In this document: positions 17,810 to 26,046 of the stretch, in pieces
How positions within the stretch are numbered: the first letter of the stretch is position 1
Layout: every line of letters starts with the position of its first letter
Assembly (NCBI GenBank): GCA_009691255.1
Contig: SHUT01000007.1
Location: 1 to 63,619, forward strand
DNA from: Ilumatobacteraceae bacterium
GTDB taxonomy: Bacteria > Actinomycetota > Acidimicrobiia > Acidimicrobiales > Ilumatobacteraceae
DNA length: 63,619 nt
Direction of reading: 5' to 3'
Notes under the pieces: generated by a model
What the model saw: the letters and a program-made list of their open reading frames with translations, nothing else
Databases searched by the model: none
Told to the model about the DNA's origin: nothing
Program-made: the position numbers and the translations under genes

Positions 17810-18961
17810 TCAGGCTTGCTTAACGGCGCCAGATGCGATCAGAGCATCAATATCGCCAATGCCCCACGCACTAAGCACTTCTGATGTGTGTTGTCCAGGG
17901 TGTGCTGGTGCTTGGTCGAGCGAAGTCTTGGTACGCGAGAACCGCGGCGCTGGCGCTGGTTGCATCACGCCATGAGCTTCGATAAAAGTATTGCGCTCTT
18001 TGTTGTGTGGATGCTGAGCTGCTTCGCTCATAGTTAATACGGGAGCAAAACAAACATCAGTTGCTTCCATAATGGCGCACCACTCTGCTTGAGTTTTGGT
18101 CGCAAATACCGCACTTACTTTGGGTTTGAGCCCAGACCACTTGGTGCGGTCCATGTGTGCTGCAAATTCGGGATCAGCATCTAGGCCAGTGAGGCGCAAT
18201 AACTCAGCGTAGAACTGTGGCTCAATCGACCCGATGCTGATGAACTTGTCATCCTTGCAACGGTAGGCGTCATAAAAAGGTGCTCCAGTGTCAAGCAAGT
18301 TGGTTCCGGGATTGTTTTCGTCATGCACGCCGATGCTCTTGAAGGCCCAAAACATCGTCATCAAAACAGCCGCACCGTCGACCATGGCCGTATCAACAAC
18401 TTGACCTTTTCCAGATTTTTGAGCCTCGAGCAATGCGCACACGACCCCGTATGCCAGAAACATTCCTCCGCCACCAAAGTCCCCCACCATGTTGAGTGGC
18501 GGCACAGGAGTTTGACCTGGCCGCGCAAAATGGGCCAATGCTCCGGCGAGCGAGATGTAGTTAATGTCATGTCCGGCCGCCTGGCCATACATGCCTTCTT
18601 GACCCCAACCAGTCATGCGTCCAAAGACCAACCTGGGATTACGCGCCAGGCATACATCGGGGCCAATGCCAAGTCGTTCCATGACCCCTGGTCGGAATCC
18701 TTCAATTACTGCGTCGGCTTTTTCAAGAAGTTGCAGGAGTGTTTCTACTCCTTGGGGATTTTTAAGATCGATTGCAATATTTTTGCGACCACGTTGCAAT
18801 AGATCAAAAAATGGCGCATCAGGTGCTGGTCCGCGCACGGATTGGGCACGATCAACGCGGATAACTTCTGCACCCATGTCTGCCAGCATCATCGCCGCAA
18901 AAGGTCCGGGTCCGATTCCAGCAATTTCTACAATTCGATAACCACTCAGCGGACCAGACAC
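17810..18961 (-). CDS. Alpha-methylacyl-CoA racemase (CaiB/BaiF family)
   Basis: Family III CoA-transferase fold of the racemase type, which epimerises the alpha-methyl carbon of branched acyl-CoAs so that beta-oxidation can proceed. 383 residues. N-terminal GYRIVEIAGIGPGPFAAM and MGAEVIRVDR are typical of AMACR/MCR. Catalytic His and Asp candidates are in GHDINYISLAG and NMVGDFGGGGM. ATG 18961. It sits upstream of a PIG-L gene and downstream of an alpha/beta hydrolase. An alternative is a true CoA transferase, but the N-terminus and the His/Asp pair favour racemase. Confidence 0.85.
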   Translation of the reverse strand: MSGPLSGYRIVEIAGIGPGPFAAMMLADMGAEVIRVDRAQSVRGPAPDAPFFDLLQRGRKNIAIDLKNPQGVETLLQLLEKADAVIEGFRPGVMERLGIGPDVCLARNPRLVFGRMTGWGQEGMYGQAAGHDINYISLAGALAHFARPGQTPVPPLNMVGDFGGGGMFLAYGVVCALLEAQKSGKGQVVDTAMVDGAAVLMTMFWAFKSIGVHDENNPGTNLLDTGAPFYDAYRCKDDKFISIGSIEPQFYAELLRLTGLDADPEFAAHMDRTKWSGLKPKVSAVFATKTQAEWCAIMEATDVCFAPVLTMSEAAQHPHNKERNTFIEAHGVMQPAPAPRFSRTKTSLDQAPAHPGQHTSEVLSAWGIGDIDALIASGAVKQA

Positions 18962-19002
18962 GATGACTCCCTCTCGTTTTGATTCATTTTCTTGATGAAA
19001 AA

Positions 19003-19920
19003 TTATAGGTTTCGTTTGACGTGTGCGGCGATGGAATCAACCAACACTGGCCACAGCGGCTGTGGCATATCATGCCCCATGTCAGACATCATTAATAAAT
19101 GAGCCCCAGGAATCATTTGGGCAGTGCGTTCTCCGCCACTAGGCGTAATTAATGTGTCGTCGCGACCGTGTATCACCAGAGTAGGAACATTGAGTTGATT
19201 TAACTTTTCAGAGCGTCGACCGCTCGCATAGATGGCTGCCAATTGTCGGCTTGCACCTTCTGGATAAAAACTGCGATCAAACTCTCGCGCGGCGCGTTCT
19301 TTGGTGGCCTGAGGATCAAAATATTTTCGTGACTGCCATACTGCATATTTGACAGAGCCCTCAATGTATGCGGTGCGATCAGTCTCTGGTGGCGCCAACA
19401 AAACAGATGATGCTTCAGGGCCTGGTTGTCCGTACTCGGGGTCTCCGGTCTGAGACATGATGGATGTGAGCGTTTGAACTCGAGCGGGATACTCAATAGC
19501 AATGGTCTGAGCAATCATTCCGCCCATCGATGCACCGATGACATGCGCCTTGGCAATACCAAGGTCGTCTAAGACGGCAATTGCATCAGCAGCCATGTCT
19601 GACAATGTGTAGGGCACTTCGGGTACGGGGTCTCCCAGCAAGGCTGCCTTGATGATGGCATTAGGATTAACAACAACGCCATCAAGTTTTGTCGATAAAC
19701 CACAGTCACGATTGTCAAATCGAATCACATAAAAACCAAGGTCGACAAAGAGTTGCATGAACTCTTCTGACCATGCGATCAATTGTGCGGTGAATCCCAT
19801 TACCCACAACAACGGTGGATCAGTGGGGTTCCCCATCGCGTTGTATTCAATATTTATTCCGTTGGGGGCTACTGCAACTGGCACCGTGACAGTCTCGCTT
19901 GTTTTACCTGTCACGGTCAA
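19003..19920 (-). CDS. Alpha/beta hydrolase (RdmC-like esterase)
   Basis: 305 residues with an oxyanion-side motif LWVMGFTAQ, nucleophile elbow GASMGGM (Ser), LVIHGRDDTLI with the acid, and MGHDMPQ with the catalytic histidine. This resembles aclacinomycin methylesterase-type hydrolases, but the substrate is unknown. The frame begins at TTG 19920, with GTG 19914 as alternative. It is divergent from galK with only about 40 bases between the starts, and heads the five-gene run down to 16,078. Confidence 0.85.
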   Translation of the reverse strand: MTVTGKTSETVTVPVAVAPNGINIEYNAMGNPTDPPLLWVMGFTAQLIAWSEEFMQLFVDLGFYVIRFDNRDCGLSTKLDGVVVNPNAIIKAALLGDPVPEVPYTLSDMAADAIAVLDDLGIAKAHVIGASMGGMIAQTIAIEYPARVQTLTSIMSQTGDPEYGQPGPEASSVLLAPPETDRTAYIEGSVKYAVWQSRKYFDPQATKERAAREFDRSFYPEGASRQLAAIYASGRRSEKLNQLNVPTLVIHGRDDTLITPSGGERTAQMIPGAHLLMMSDMGHDMPQPLWPVLVDSIAAHVKRNL

Positions 19921-19958
19921 TCTGGAGCGCCAACTTCATCCGCTACCGTGTCACAAGA

Positions 19959-20978
19959 ATGAACGAAGCACACGCATTGACGCAAGGAACGGTGTGGGCC
20001 CCTGGTCGAGTCAACCTTATTGGCGACCATACTGACTACACGGGCGGCTTCGTCTTGCCTATAGCGATTGACCTTGGCACCACAATCACTTGGCACTCCA
20101 CCAACACATCATCTCAATTTCGCAGCGACGTAGACGATGTGATCGTTGATTTAGATGTTGTGCCACCACCTTCTCATTGGGGTAAATACGTTCATGCCGT
20201 GGCACTGTTGCTGCAACAACAACACGTCGACCCGCAGATTTTCGGCACGATTTCATCAACTTTGCCGATTGGTTCAGGATTATCTTCTAGCGCATCACTT
20301 GAAATAGCCGTTGCGCTGAGTCTCGGGGCAACGGCGCGGAGTCGCGATGGGATTATTGCTTTAGCAAAACTATGCCAACAAGCCGAGCACGCTGCAACTG
20401 GTGTTCCGTGCGGAATCATGGATCAATTAATTGTGTTAGCAGGCCAATCAAAACACGCATTGTTGATTGATTGCAGCAGCCTTGACATGACACCGGTATG
20501 TATTCCTGACAATCTTAAAATTGTTGTTCAATTTATCGCTCATCGCACATTGGCCCGAAGTGCGTACTCCGACCGTGTTGCGCAGTGCACTCTTGCTCAA
20601 GAAATAATTGGTCCACTGCGCAGTGCCAAAATTGCTGACCTGGTTGCGCTTGATGATCCAGTCATTCAAAAACGTGCATTGCACGTGATCACAGAAAATG
20701 TCAGAGTGAACGAGTTCTGCTCTGCTCTTGCTTCTGGTGACTTTGCACAGGCCGGCTCGATTATGACTGACAGCCACAATAGCCTGCGTGATAATTTTGA
20801 TGTCTCTACTGCGCAGATGGATGCAGCGGTTCATGCAGCACATGCAATACCTGGTGTCTACGGAGCACGCATGACGGGCGGCGGATTTGGTGGATGCATT
20901 GTTGCCATTGCCGACGTAGATGCCCCAATCAATGGCTGGACTGTTCAGGCCTCAGATGGTGCTCGCTTAATCAAGTAA
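19959..20978 (+). CDS. galK: Galactokinase (GHMP family)
   Basis: Phosphorylates galactose at C1 in the Leloir pathway; galT and galE are not in this window. 339 residues from ATG 19959, where the conserved APGRVNLIGDHTDYTGGFVL follows 13 residues later. The ATP-binding motif is LPIGSGLSSSAS and the C-terminal motif is GARMTGGGFGGC. The usual GEH of galactokinases is GDH here, a small change. Upstream frame to 19899 runs into the divergent hydrolase and is not used. The last 12 bases overlap the convergent PH-domain gene. Confidence 0.87.
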   Translation: MNEAHALTQGTVWAPGRVNLIGDHTDYTGGFVLPIAIDLGTTITWHSTNTSSQFRSDVDDVIVDLDVVPPPSHWGKYVHAVALLLQQQHVDPQIFGTISSTLPIGSGLSSSASLEIAVALSLGATARSRDGIIALAKLCQQAEHAATGVPCGIMDQLIVLAGQSKHALLIDCSSLDMTPVCIPDNLKIVVQFIAHRTLARSAYSDRVAQCTLAQEIIGPLRSAKIADLVALDDPVIQKRALHVITENVRVNEFCSALASGDFAQAGSIMTDSHNSLRDNFDVSTAQMDAAVHAAHAIPGVYGARMTGGGFGGCIVAIADVDAPINGWTVQASDGARLIK

Positions 20979-21602
20979 GCGGTTTTTTTGTTGCGCAAAT
21001 TCTTCAGGAGACAAGATCCCCCGCTGCAGTAATCCTTCAAGTTTTTCGAGTTGCGTGACAATGTCGCTCGTCGTGTTGTTTCCTTGAGTCCCTGCTCCGT
21101 TGCCAATCCCGGAGTCGCGAGATTGCAGCGCCGCATGAACTATATTTTGCACTTCTTCAGGATTCTGGATATCGCTGAATTTCTCCTGCCCCTCACTGCC
21201 CGAGGACTCAATAATCAAGTCCCCAGCTCCGATAAGTCGCTCAAAAATTGTCTGCTTGAAATTGACATTGCTCACTCGCTCGAGCGGCATTTCGACGCCA
21301 TGCCGAGCCAGGACTCCCTGTCGATAGATCACTCGATGAGATGTAACTACAAAATAGGTGGTGCGCCATTGCAGCATTTTGACAACAAGCCACGACGCCG
21401 ATACGACAAGCGCCCCAATCATCAAATATATTGTCAGCGTCTCGAACCAGCCATCAAACTGCGCCAACGCAGTCAGTGTCAGCACGGCCGAAAGCCCGGT
21501 CGCGGCGCCTGCCGGAGCCAAGAACCACCAATGCGGATGCAGATCGAGGGTGATGGTTTCGTAGTCATTTAAGAGCCGACGAGGGAAGGGCATGGCGTTC
21601 AT
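20967..21602 (-). CDS. Membrane protein with bacterial PH domain (YdbS-like) and SHOCT tail
   Basis: 211 residues. Two transmembrane helices (about 27-47 and 55-75) precede a bacterial PH domain (YFVVTSHRVIYRQGVL to GDLIIESSGSEG), as in YdbS/YdbT proteins. After a Gly/Asn/Ser linker, a C-terminal SHOCT module reads LEKLEGLLQRGILSPEEFAQQK, a short helical domain found on many membrane and phage proteins. Function unknown. The start ATG 21602 lies 17 bases from the divergent helicase start, and the gene ends inside galK on the opposite strand. Confidence 0.85.
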   Translation of the reverse strand: MNAMPFPRRLLNDYETITLDLHPHWWFLAPAGAATGLSAVLTLTALAQFDGWFETLTIYLMIGALVVSASWLVVKMLQWRTTYFVVTSHRVIYRQGVLARHGVEMPLERVSNVNFKQTIFERLIGAGDLIIESSGSEGQEKFSDIQNPEEVQNIVHAALQSRDSGIGNGAGTQGNNTTSDIVTQLEKLEGLLQRGILSPEEFAQQKNRLLD

Positions 21603-21619
21603 GGTAGCGAGCCTCTAGT

Positions 21620-23527
21620 TTGTCTGAGGTGCTTCTTGACGACATTTTGCTTGGCCTTGACCAACAACAACTAGAAGCGGTTACGGCAACCTCTGGAACT
21701 GTCATCGTTCGCGCTGGCGCCGGGTCAGGAAAGACCACCGTGCTCACTCGGCGGGTGGCGTGGCGAGCAGCGAACGGCACAGCAGACCTCGAGCATGTTT
21801 TGGCGATTACATTTACTCGCCAAGCTGCAGCAGAACTGCGTCGGCGCATCCGCACACTGAGTTTCATTGCCGATGAAGACGCGCCAAGACTAAATGACTT
21901 TGCCGCTGGCACATTTCACGCAATTGCGCTTCGACTGCTCAAGCAACGATTCAATGACTCCAATCGCAGTGCTCCACTTGTGATTACCAACAGGATGGCA
22001 CTCTTGAGCACCGTGGCTGGCGTCGATAGTCGCGGAGGTGGTGCGTTTGAACTGATGACCTTGATCGATTGGGCGCACGCCCAAAATATTGGACCAGCAG
22101 AAGCCGAAAGTGCAATCCAAGAACGAGGACGACGGATGCCCGTCACGACTAAACGCTTTATCGAAATATTTACTGACTACGAAAGAGAAAAACGCAAACG
22201 CGGCGTTCTTGACCTTAATGATCTCATCTCTCTCGTTGTACACGAAGCAAAATATGACGGTGCCTTTGCCGAGTCCATCAGGTGGCAATACCGTCATATT
22301 CACGTTGACGAGGCCCAAGATATGAACCCGTTGCAGTATTCGTTTCTGCGCGTTCTCGTTGGCTCTACGCCAGATTTATTTATTGTGGGCGACCCACATC
22401 AGGCGATTTACGGCTGGAACGGCGCAGACCCCACATTGTTCAATGACCTGCCCGATCTTTCAGCAGGTAGTTATGTTGTAGAACTGCCGTCCAACTATCG
22501 GTGTACGCCTCAGATTGTTGCTGCCGCGGTGCATGTTTTAAAGAATGCTGGACACGATACAAACGAAAAATCTTTGCGCGCGGACGGCGCCGCAATTACT
22601 ACTGTTCGTTGTGCCACCGAACAAGAAGAACTCGCATCTATTTGTCAACAAGTGCTGCGACTTCATGCAGTCACTGGCTCATGGAACTCGATATCTGTGT
22701 TGTCCCGTACGAATAAGTTGGCTTCAGAGATTGCTCTGGCACTACAGAGCGCCCGAGTGCCAGTACAAGAAACTCGCCCTGGTCGCGCCTACACAGCAGC
22801 ACTCGCCGAAGCATCGTCACTGGGGAGCAGGCATGCTCTGGCTGTGTGGGCTGCTGATGCCATTGATACGCCTGACGATGACACTGATGATGACACTATA
22901 GAAATCGCTGCTTCTATTCGAATGTATTTGGCAGAGCATCCCTCTGGGCCTGCTGACGGTCGCTCATTTCAGACATGGGTCACTACGACTGCACCAACGC
23001 ACCACCACCATGGCGTCGAAGTTTTGACATTTCATGCAGCCAAAGGGCGCGAGTGGACCGCAGTGATTGTCTCTGGGGCTGAAACAGGATTACTCCCCCA
23101 TTCTTCGGCGACATCACCTGAGGCGCAACAAGAAGAAGGTCGACTTGCCTATGTTGCATGCACGCGTGCTGCCCAACACCTAGTAATTACATGGACAGAC
23201 AAACGTGGCGGAAAACGCACTGGTCCAAGCGCGCTTCTGCGAAAGTTGCCGTTAGGTGAATCACTTCCTGCCCCACCCACCCCAGAGATTCGGTCGCGCA
23301 GAAGTGCGCCGCACGTCAGCGACCCACTTGCTGTCGCACTTAATCAATGGCGCAACACAGCGGCTCGCGCATCTCGTTGTGCACCTGAGGCTGTACTAAC
23401 TGATGCAGAACTGCAACGCCTAATACGTGCTAATCCGCAAAATGATGCAGACATTGTTGCTGTTTTAGGACCAATCATTGGCACCCGATACAGCGCTCGA
23501 ATCTTGGCTGCTATTGCGGATCAGTGA
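21620..23527 (+). CDS. UvrD/PcrA-family helicase with HRDC-like tail (UvrD2-like)
   Basis: Superfamily 1A 3'-5' DNA helicase of 635 residues: Walker A GAGSGKTT, Ia ITFTRQAAAELRRR, DEAQDMNP (Walker B), VGDPHQAIYGWNGAD (motif III), LPSNYRCT (IV), VLTFHAAKGREW (V) and VACTRAAQHL (VI). The last 80 residues resemble an HRDC domain (VLTDAELQRLIRANPQ). Mycobacterial UvrD2 has this arrangement, but its tetracysteine linker is not visible here. Start codon TTG 21620; GTG 21629 is possible. The last 17 bases overlap the convergent thioesterase gene. Confidence 0.88.
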   Translation: MSEVLLDDILLGLDQQQLEAVTATSGTVIVRAGAGSGKTTVLTRRVAWRAANGTADLEHVLAITFTRQAAAELRRRIRTLSFIADEDAPRLNDFAAGTFHAIALRLLKQRFNDSNRSAPLVITNRMALLSTVAGVDSRGGGAFELMTLIDWAHAQNIGPAEAESAIQERGRRMPVTTKRFIEIFTDYEREKRKRGVLDLNDLISLVVHEAKYDGAFAESIRWQYRHIHVDEAQDMNPLQYSFLRVLVGSTPDLFIVGDPHQAIYGWNGADPTLFNDLPDLSAGSYVVELPSNYRCTPQIVAAAVHVLKNAGHDTNEKSLRADGAAITTVRCATEQEELASICQQVLRLHAVTGSWNSISVLSRTNKLASEIALALQSARVPVQETRPGRAYTAALAEASSLGSRHALAVWAADAIDTPDDDTDDDTIEIAASIRMYLAEHPSGPADGRSFQTWVTTTAPTHHHHGVEVLTFHAAKGREWTAVIVSGAETGLLPHSSATSPEAQQEEGRLAYVACTRAAQHLVITWTDKRGGKRTGPSALLRKLPLGESLPAPPTPEIRSRRSAPHVSDPLAVALNQWRNTAARASRCAPEAVLTDAELQRLIRANPQNDADIVAVLGPIIGTRYSARILAAIADQ

Positions 23528-24206
23528 GCGTGCCTTGTTCATGGTCACGAAATAATCTGGCCATTACTTCGGGTTTCATCGACAAAAACAGACCTGTTGA
23601 TTCGGCACAAAGAACGTCGCCATGATGAAGAGTGCCCTTAGTAAAGATTTTTCTGCCAATAATTTCGGTACAGACACCCCGATACACCAGCTCGACAAAC
23701 AAAGGCGCTGGATTGCGATACGTCACGGACAGATTTCCGGTTAAGCCGGGGCGACCACTCAATGATTGAGCCATTCCGAGCACCTCGTCAAAACCGGCAG
23801 CAACATAACCACCGTGGACATGACCAGGTGGTCCCTCATAGGGCTCAGTAAAAGTGACACGACCAACGATGGACCGATCATCACCAGTGCCATCAATGCT
23901 CATTGCGAGTGGTACCGAAAGAGCGTTCATTACACCCATCAGCGGACTGCGATCAAGAAACACCATCTGGGATTCAACCTCTCTCGGGTGCCTTTCGTTA
24001 CTGCGCACTTGCTCAAGTGCAAGCGACACAAAATCTGTTGCTTTTTGTACGGCATCAAGACCAGCGCTAGTTATAAAAGCATCTCTGATGAGATCACGTA
24101 TTTTGTTGGTGAGCTCGACTCGCGCCAGATCAAGTTGACTCATCTGTTCGGAGCGCTCATGAAAAGTCGGAAATGACAGACCAGCGCCTGGTTTTATTTC
24201 TGACAT
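23511..24206 (-). CDS. PaaI-type hotdog-fold thioesterase
   Basis: 231 residues. The hotdog motif GPPGHVHGGYVAAGFDEVLG near 130-150 matches the PaaI/4HBT acyl-CoA thioesterase helix, followed by NLSVTYRNPAPL. An N-terminal extension of about 100 residues, mostly helical, is longer than in minimal thioesterases. It probably hydrolyses aromatic or medium-chain acyl-CoA, in keeping with the CoA-rich gene content. It follows xthA after 3 bases on the same strand. Confidence 0.82.
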   Translation of the reverse strand: MSEIKPGAGLSFPTFHERSEQMSQLDLARVELTNKIRDLIRDAFITSAGLDAVQKATDFVSLALEQVRSNERHPREVESQMVFLDRSPLMGVMNALSVPLAMSIDGTGDDRSIVGRVTFTEPYEGPPGHVHGGYVAAGFDEVLGMAQSLSGRPGLTGNLSVTYRNPAPLFVELVYRGVCTEIIGRKIFTKGTLHHGDVLCAESTGLFLSMKPEVMARLFRDHEQGTLTDPQ

Positions 24207-24209
24207 ATT

Positions 24210-24986
24210 TTATTTCCTCTCAAACTTGAGCAACACAGGTGCGTGATCGCTTGGTTGTTCTGCCTTGCGTGCGTTGCGATCGATGATTGTCCATGTTGAG
24301 CGTTCTGCAACGCTGGCACTAGCCAACACATAGTCGATGCGCATGCCGTGACCCTTGTGAAAATCACCACCGCGGTAGTCCCACCACGAATACAGTTTGT
24401 CCTCGTCATGAAAACGTCGGAAGGTATCTGTAAGTCCAAACTCGCATACGTTAGTAAGGCTGTCTCGTTCGGCTTGGCTGACGTGCGTTGCTCCCTCGAA
24501 TTTGGTGATATCAAAAACATCTCGGTCTTCTGGCGCAATATTAAAGTCGCCCGTGACAATGACATCGTCAGTTGGGCTGCATGTTGCATCAAGGTGCTGG
24601 CGTAACCGAGCCATCCATGACAACTTGTAGGTGTAATGATCGTTGTCTAGGGCGCGGCCATTGGGAACATAGACGGATGACACTCGCACCCCTCCACACG
24701 TTGCAGAAATAATTCGTGCTTCGTGGTCTTGTTCGACACTCGCATCAAAGTTGGCGACAACATCTGTTAGTCCGACCCGCGACATGATGGCAACACCGTT
24801 CCAGCGGCCTTGCCCAAAATGTGCACTCTCATAGCCAAGAGTAGTGAGTTCTGCCGTGGGAAAAACATCTTGGGCTAATTTTGTTTCTTGCACACACAAA
24901 ATATCTGGCTGTACATCGCTCAGCCATTCAGTAACCCGAGGCAAGCGTGCCTTTAGCGAATTGACGTTCCAGGTGGCGATTAGCAC
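24210..24986 (-). CDS. xthA: Exodeoxyribonuclease III
   Basis: AP endonuclease/3'-5' exonuclease of base-excision repair. 258 residues. Motifs: WNVNSLKARLPRV, QETKL (metal-binding Glu), YVPNGRALDN, TGDFNIAPEDRDV, and the C-terminal SDHAPVLL with catalytic Asp-His. Start is GTG 24986. It would process sites left by MutM, encoded at 4,290-5,141. Confidence 0.95.
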   Translation of the reverse strand: MLIATWNVNSLKARLPRVTEWLSDVQPDILCVQETKLAQDVFPTAELTTLGYESAHFGQGRWNGVAIMSRVGLTDVVANFDASVEQDHEARIISATCGGVRVSSVYVPNGRALDNDHYTYKLSWMARLRQHLDATCSPTDDVIVTGDFNIAPEDRDVFDITKFEGATHVSQAERDSLTNVCEFGLTDTFRRFHDEDKLYSWWDYRGGDFHKGHGMRIDYVLASASVAERSTWTIIDRNARKAEQPSDHAPVLLKFERK

Positions 24987-25028
24987 AATGAGACGCTAGT
25001 AAAAAAGAATGGAGCCAAACTAGGTGGA

Positions 25029-25994
25029 CTACTTCTTTTTGGCTGCCGCTGGGGATTTCTTTTTTGCCATTGGCTTGACGATCGGCTTCTTTTTGGCTGC
25101 CGCTGGGGATTTCTTTTTTGCCATTGGCTTGACGATCGGCTTCTTTTTGGCTGCCGCTGGGGATTTCTTTTTTGCCATTGGCGCAACCATGGCAGGCATG
25201 CCCAGTTCAACACTGCGCCGACCCGGATTAAAACCTGCAACGACAACTGCTACGACTTCGCCAATTTTGAAATGATCACGGGCGCTTCGTGGCGCAGGGT
25301 TGCTGATGAGTCGCAATGGCATGTATCCGAGCACTTCTCCAATTGACAAATTTGCGCCATGTGAGGTGTAGGCATCAACCCGCGCTTTGACCATCGATCC
25401 GACTGGAGATTTTTCAACAAAAGTTAAAAACGGCATTACATCGTTAGTGTCTCGCACGCGCGCACCAGGAGGTGGTGCCTTTGGCACTGGCATTGGTTTG
25501 CTGGCCGCAGCACTTGACTTCTGTGGATTTTTCTCCACGACTCTTCCGCCGCTATTCATCGCTCGACGACTTGTTGATCCACGCACGGGCAACCTCTCAA
25601 CAAAAACCCACCCAACATTTGGAACCGGTTTTCCGCCAAGCAATCGACCTTCGTCAAAAAGCCACTCGTATTTGCCATGAAACTCTTGATAACTGTCGTT
25701 GGATAGGATTGTTCCGTTGACCTTGTGGGCAATCGACAAAACAAATGCGTCACCGCGACCTATCGCTCCGGCTGGCGGAGCTACCAACTCGTTGTTATTA
25801 ACTGCATCATCAAACTCTGCTTGCTCTTTTTTGTTGATCCGATGACCAAACGTGGCGTCCACCACAACGGTGACGATGATGCTCGGAAACTCTTTCATGA
25901 GTGATGCCACTGCTTCGCTGAGCTGCGCCAGACTCGGCTGACTGCGGCCTTCTGTGGCCATATTGGACCCATCGACAATCACGTGCTTTTTCAT
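25029..25994 (-). CDS. NYN-domain putative RNase with S1-like domain and lysine-rich repeat tail
   Basis: 321 residues. The N-terminal 145 residues match a NYN/PIN-like ribonuclease: HVIVDGSNMATEG (first acidic residue), VVVDATFG, RGDAFVLSIA and ILSNDSYQEF give the acidic metal-binding cluster. After a Pro/Ser/Ala linker, residues about 195-262 look like an S1 RNA-binding fold (GSMVKARVDAY to NPGRRSVELGM). Residues 272-321 are 2.8 copies of an 18-residue Lys/Ala/Pro unit resembling histone-H1-like tails. RNA cleavage with RNA or DNA tethering by the tail is inferred. It is divergent from the HAD gene. Confidence 0.82.
   Translation of the reverse strand: MKKHVIVDGSNMATEGRSQPSLAQLSEAVASLMKEFPSIIVTVVVDATFGHRINKKEQAEFDDAVNNNELVAPPAGAIGRGDAFVLSIAHKVNGTILSNDSYQEFHGKYEWLFDEGRLLGGKPVPNVGWVFVERLPVRGSTSRRAMNSGGRVVEKNPQKSSAAASKPMPVPKAPPPGARVRDTNDVMPFLTFVEKSPVGSMVKARVDAYTSHGANLSIGEVLGYMPLRLISNPAPRSARDHFKIGEVVAVVVAGFNPGRRSVELGMPAMVAPMAKKKSPAAAKKKPIVKPMAKKKSPAAAKKKPIVKPMAKKKSPAAAKKK
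25032..25182. repeat. Tandem 54-bp repeat, 2.8 copies, coding for the NYN protein tail
   Basis: Unit starts are at 25032, 25086 and 25140; the third copy ends near 25182. The copies are base-identical, including synonymous positions, so the expansion is recent. 54 is a multiple of 3, so copy-number change alters tail length without a frameshift. Each unit encodes 18 residues (PMAKKKSPAAAKKKPIVK). Confidence 0.95.
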
Positions 25995-26046
25995 ACACCG
26001 TCAGTCAAGCACCCCGCTAGGTGTAAAACGCGTCCACCCCCCTACG

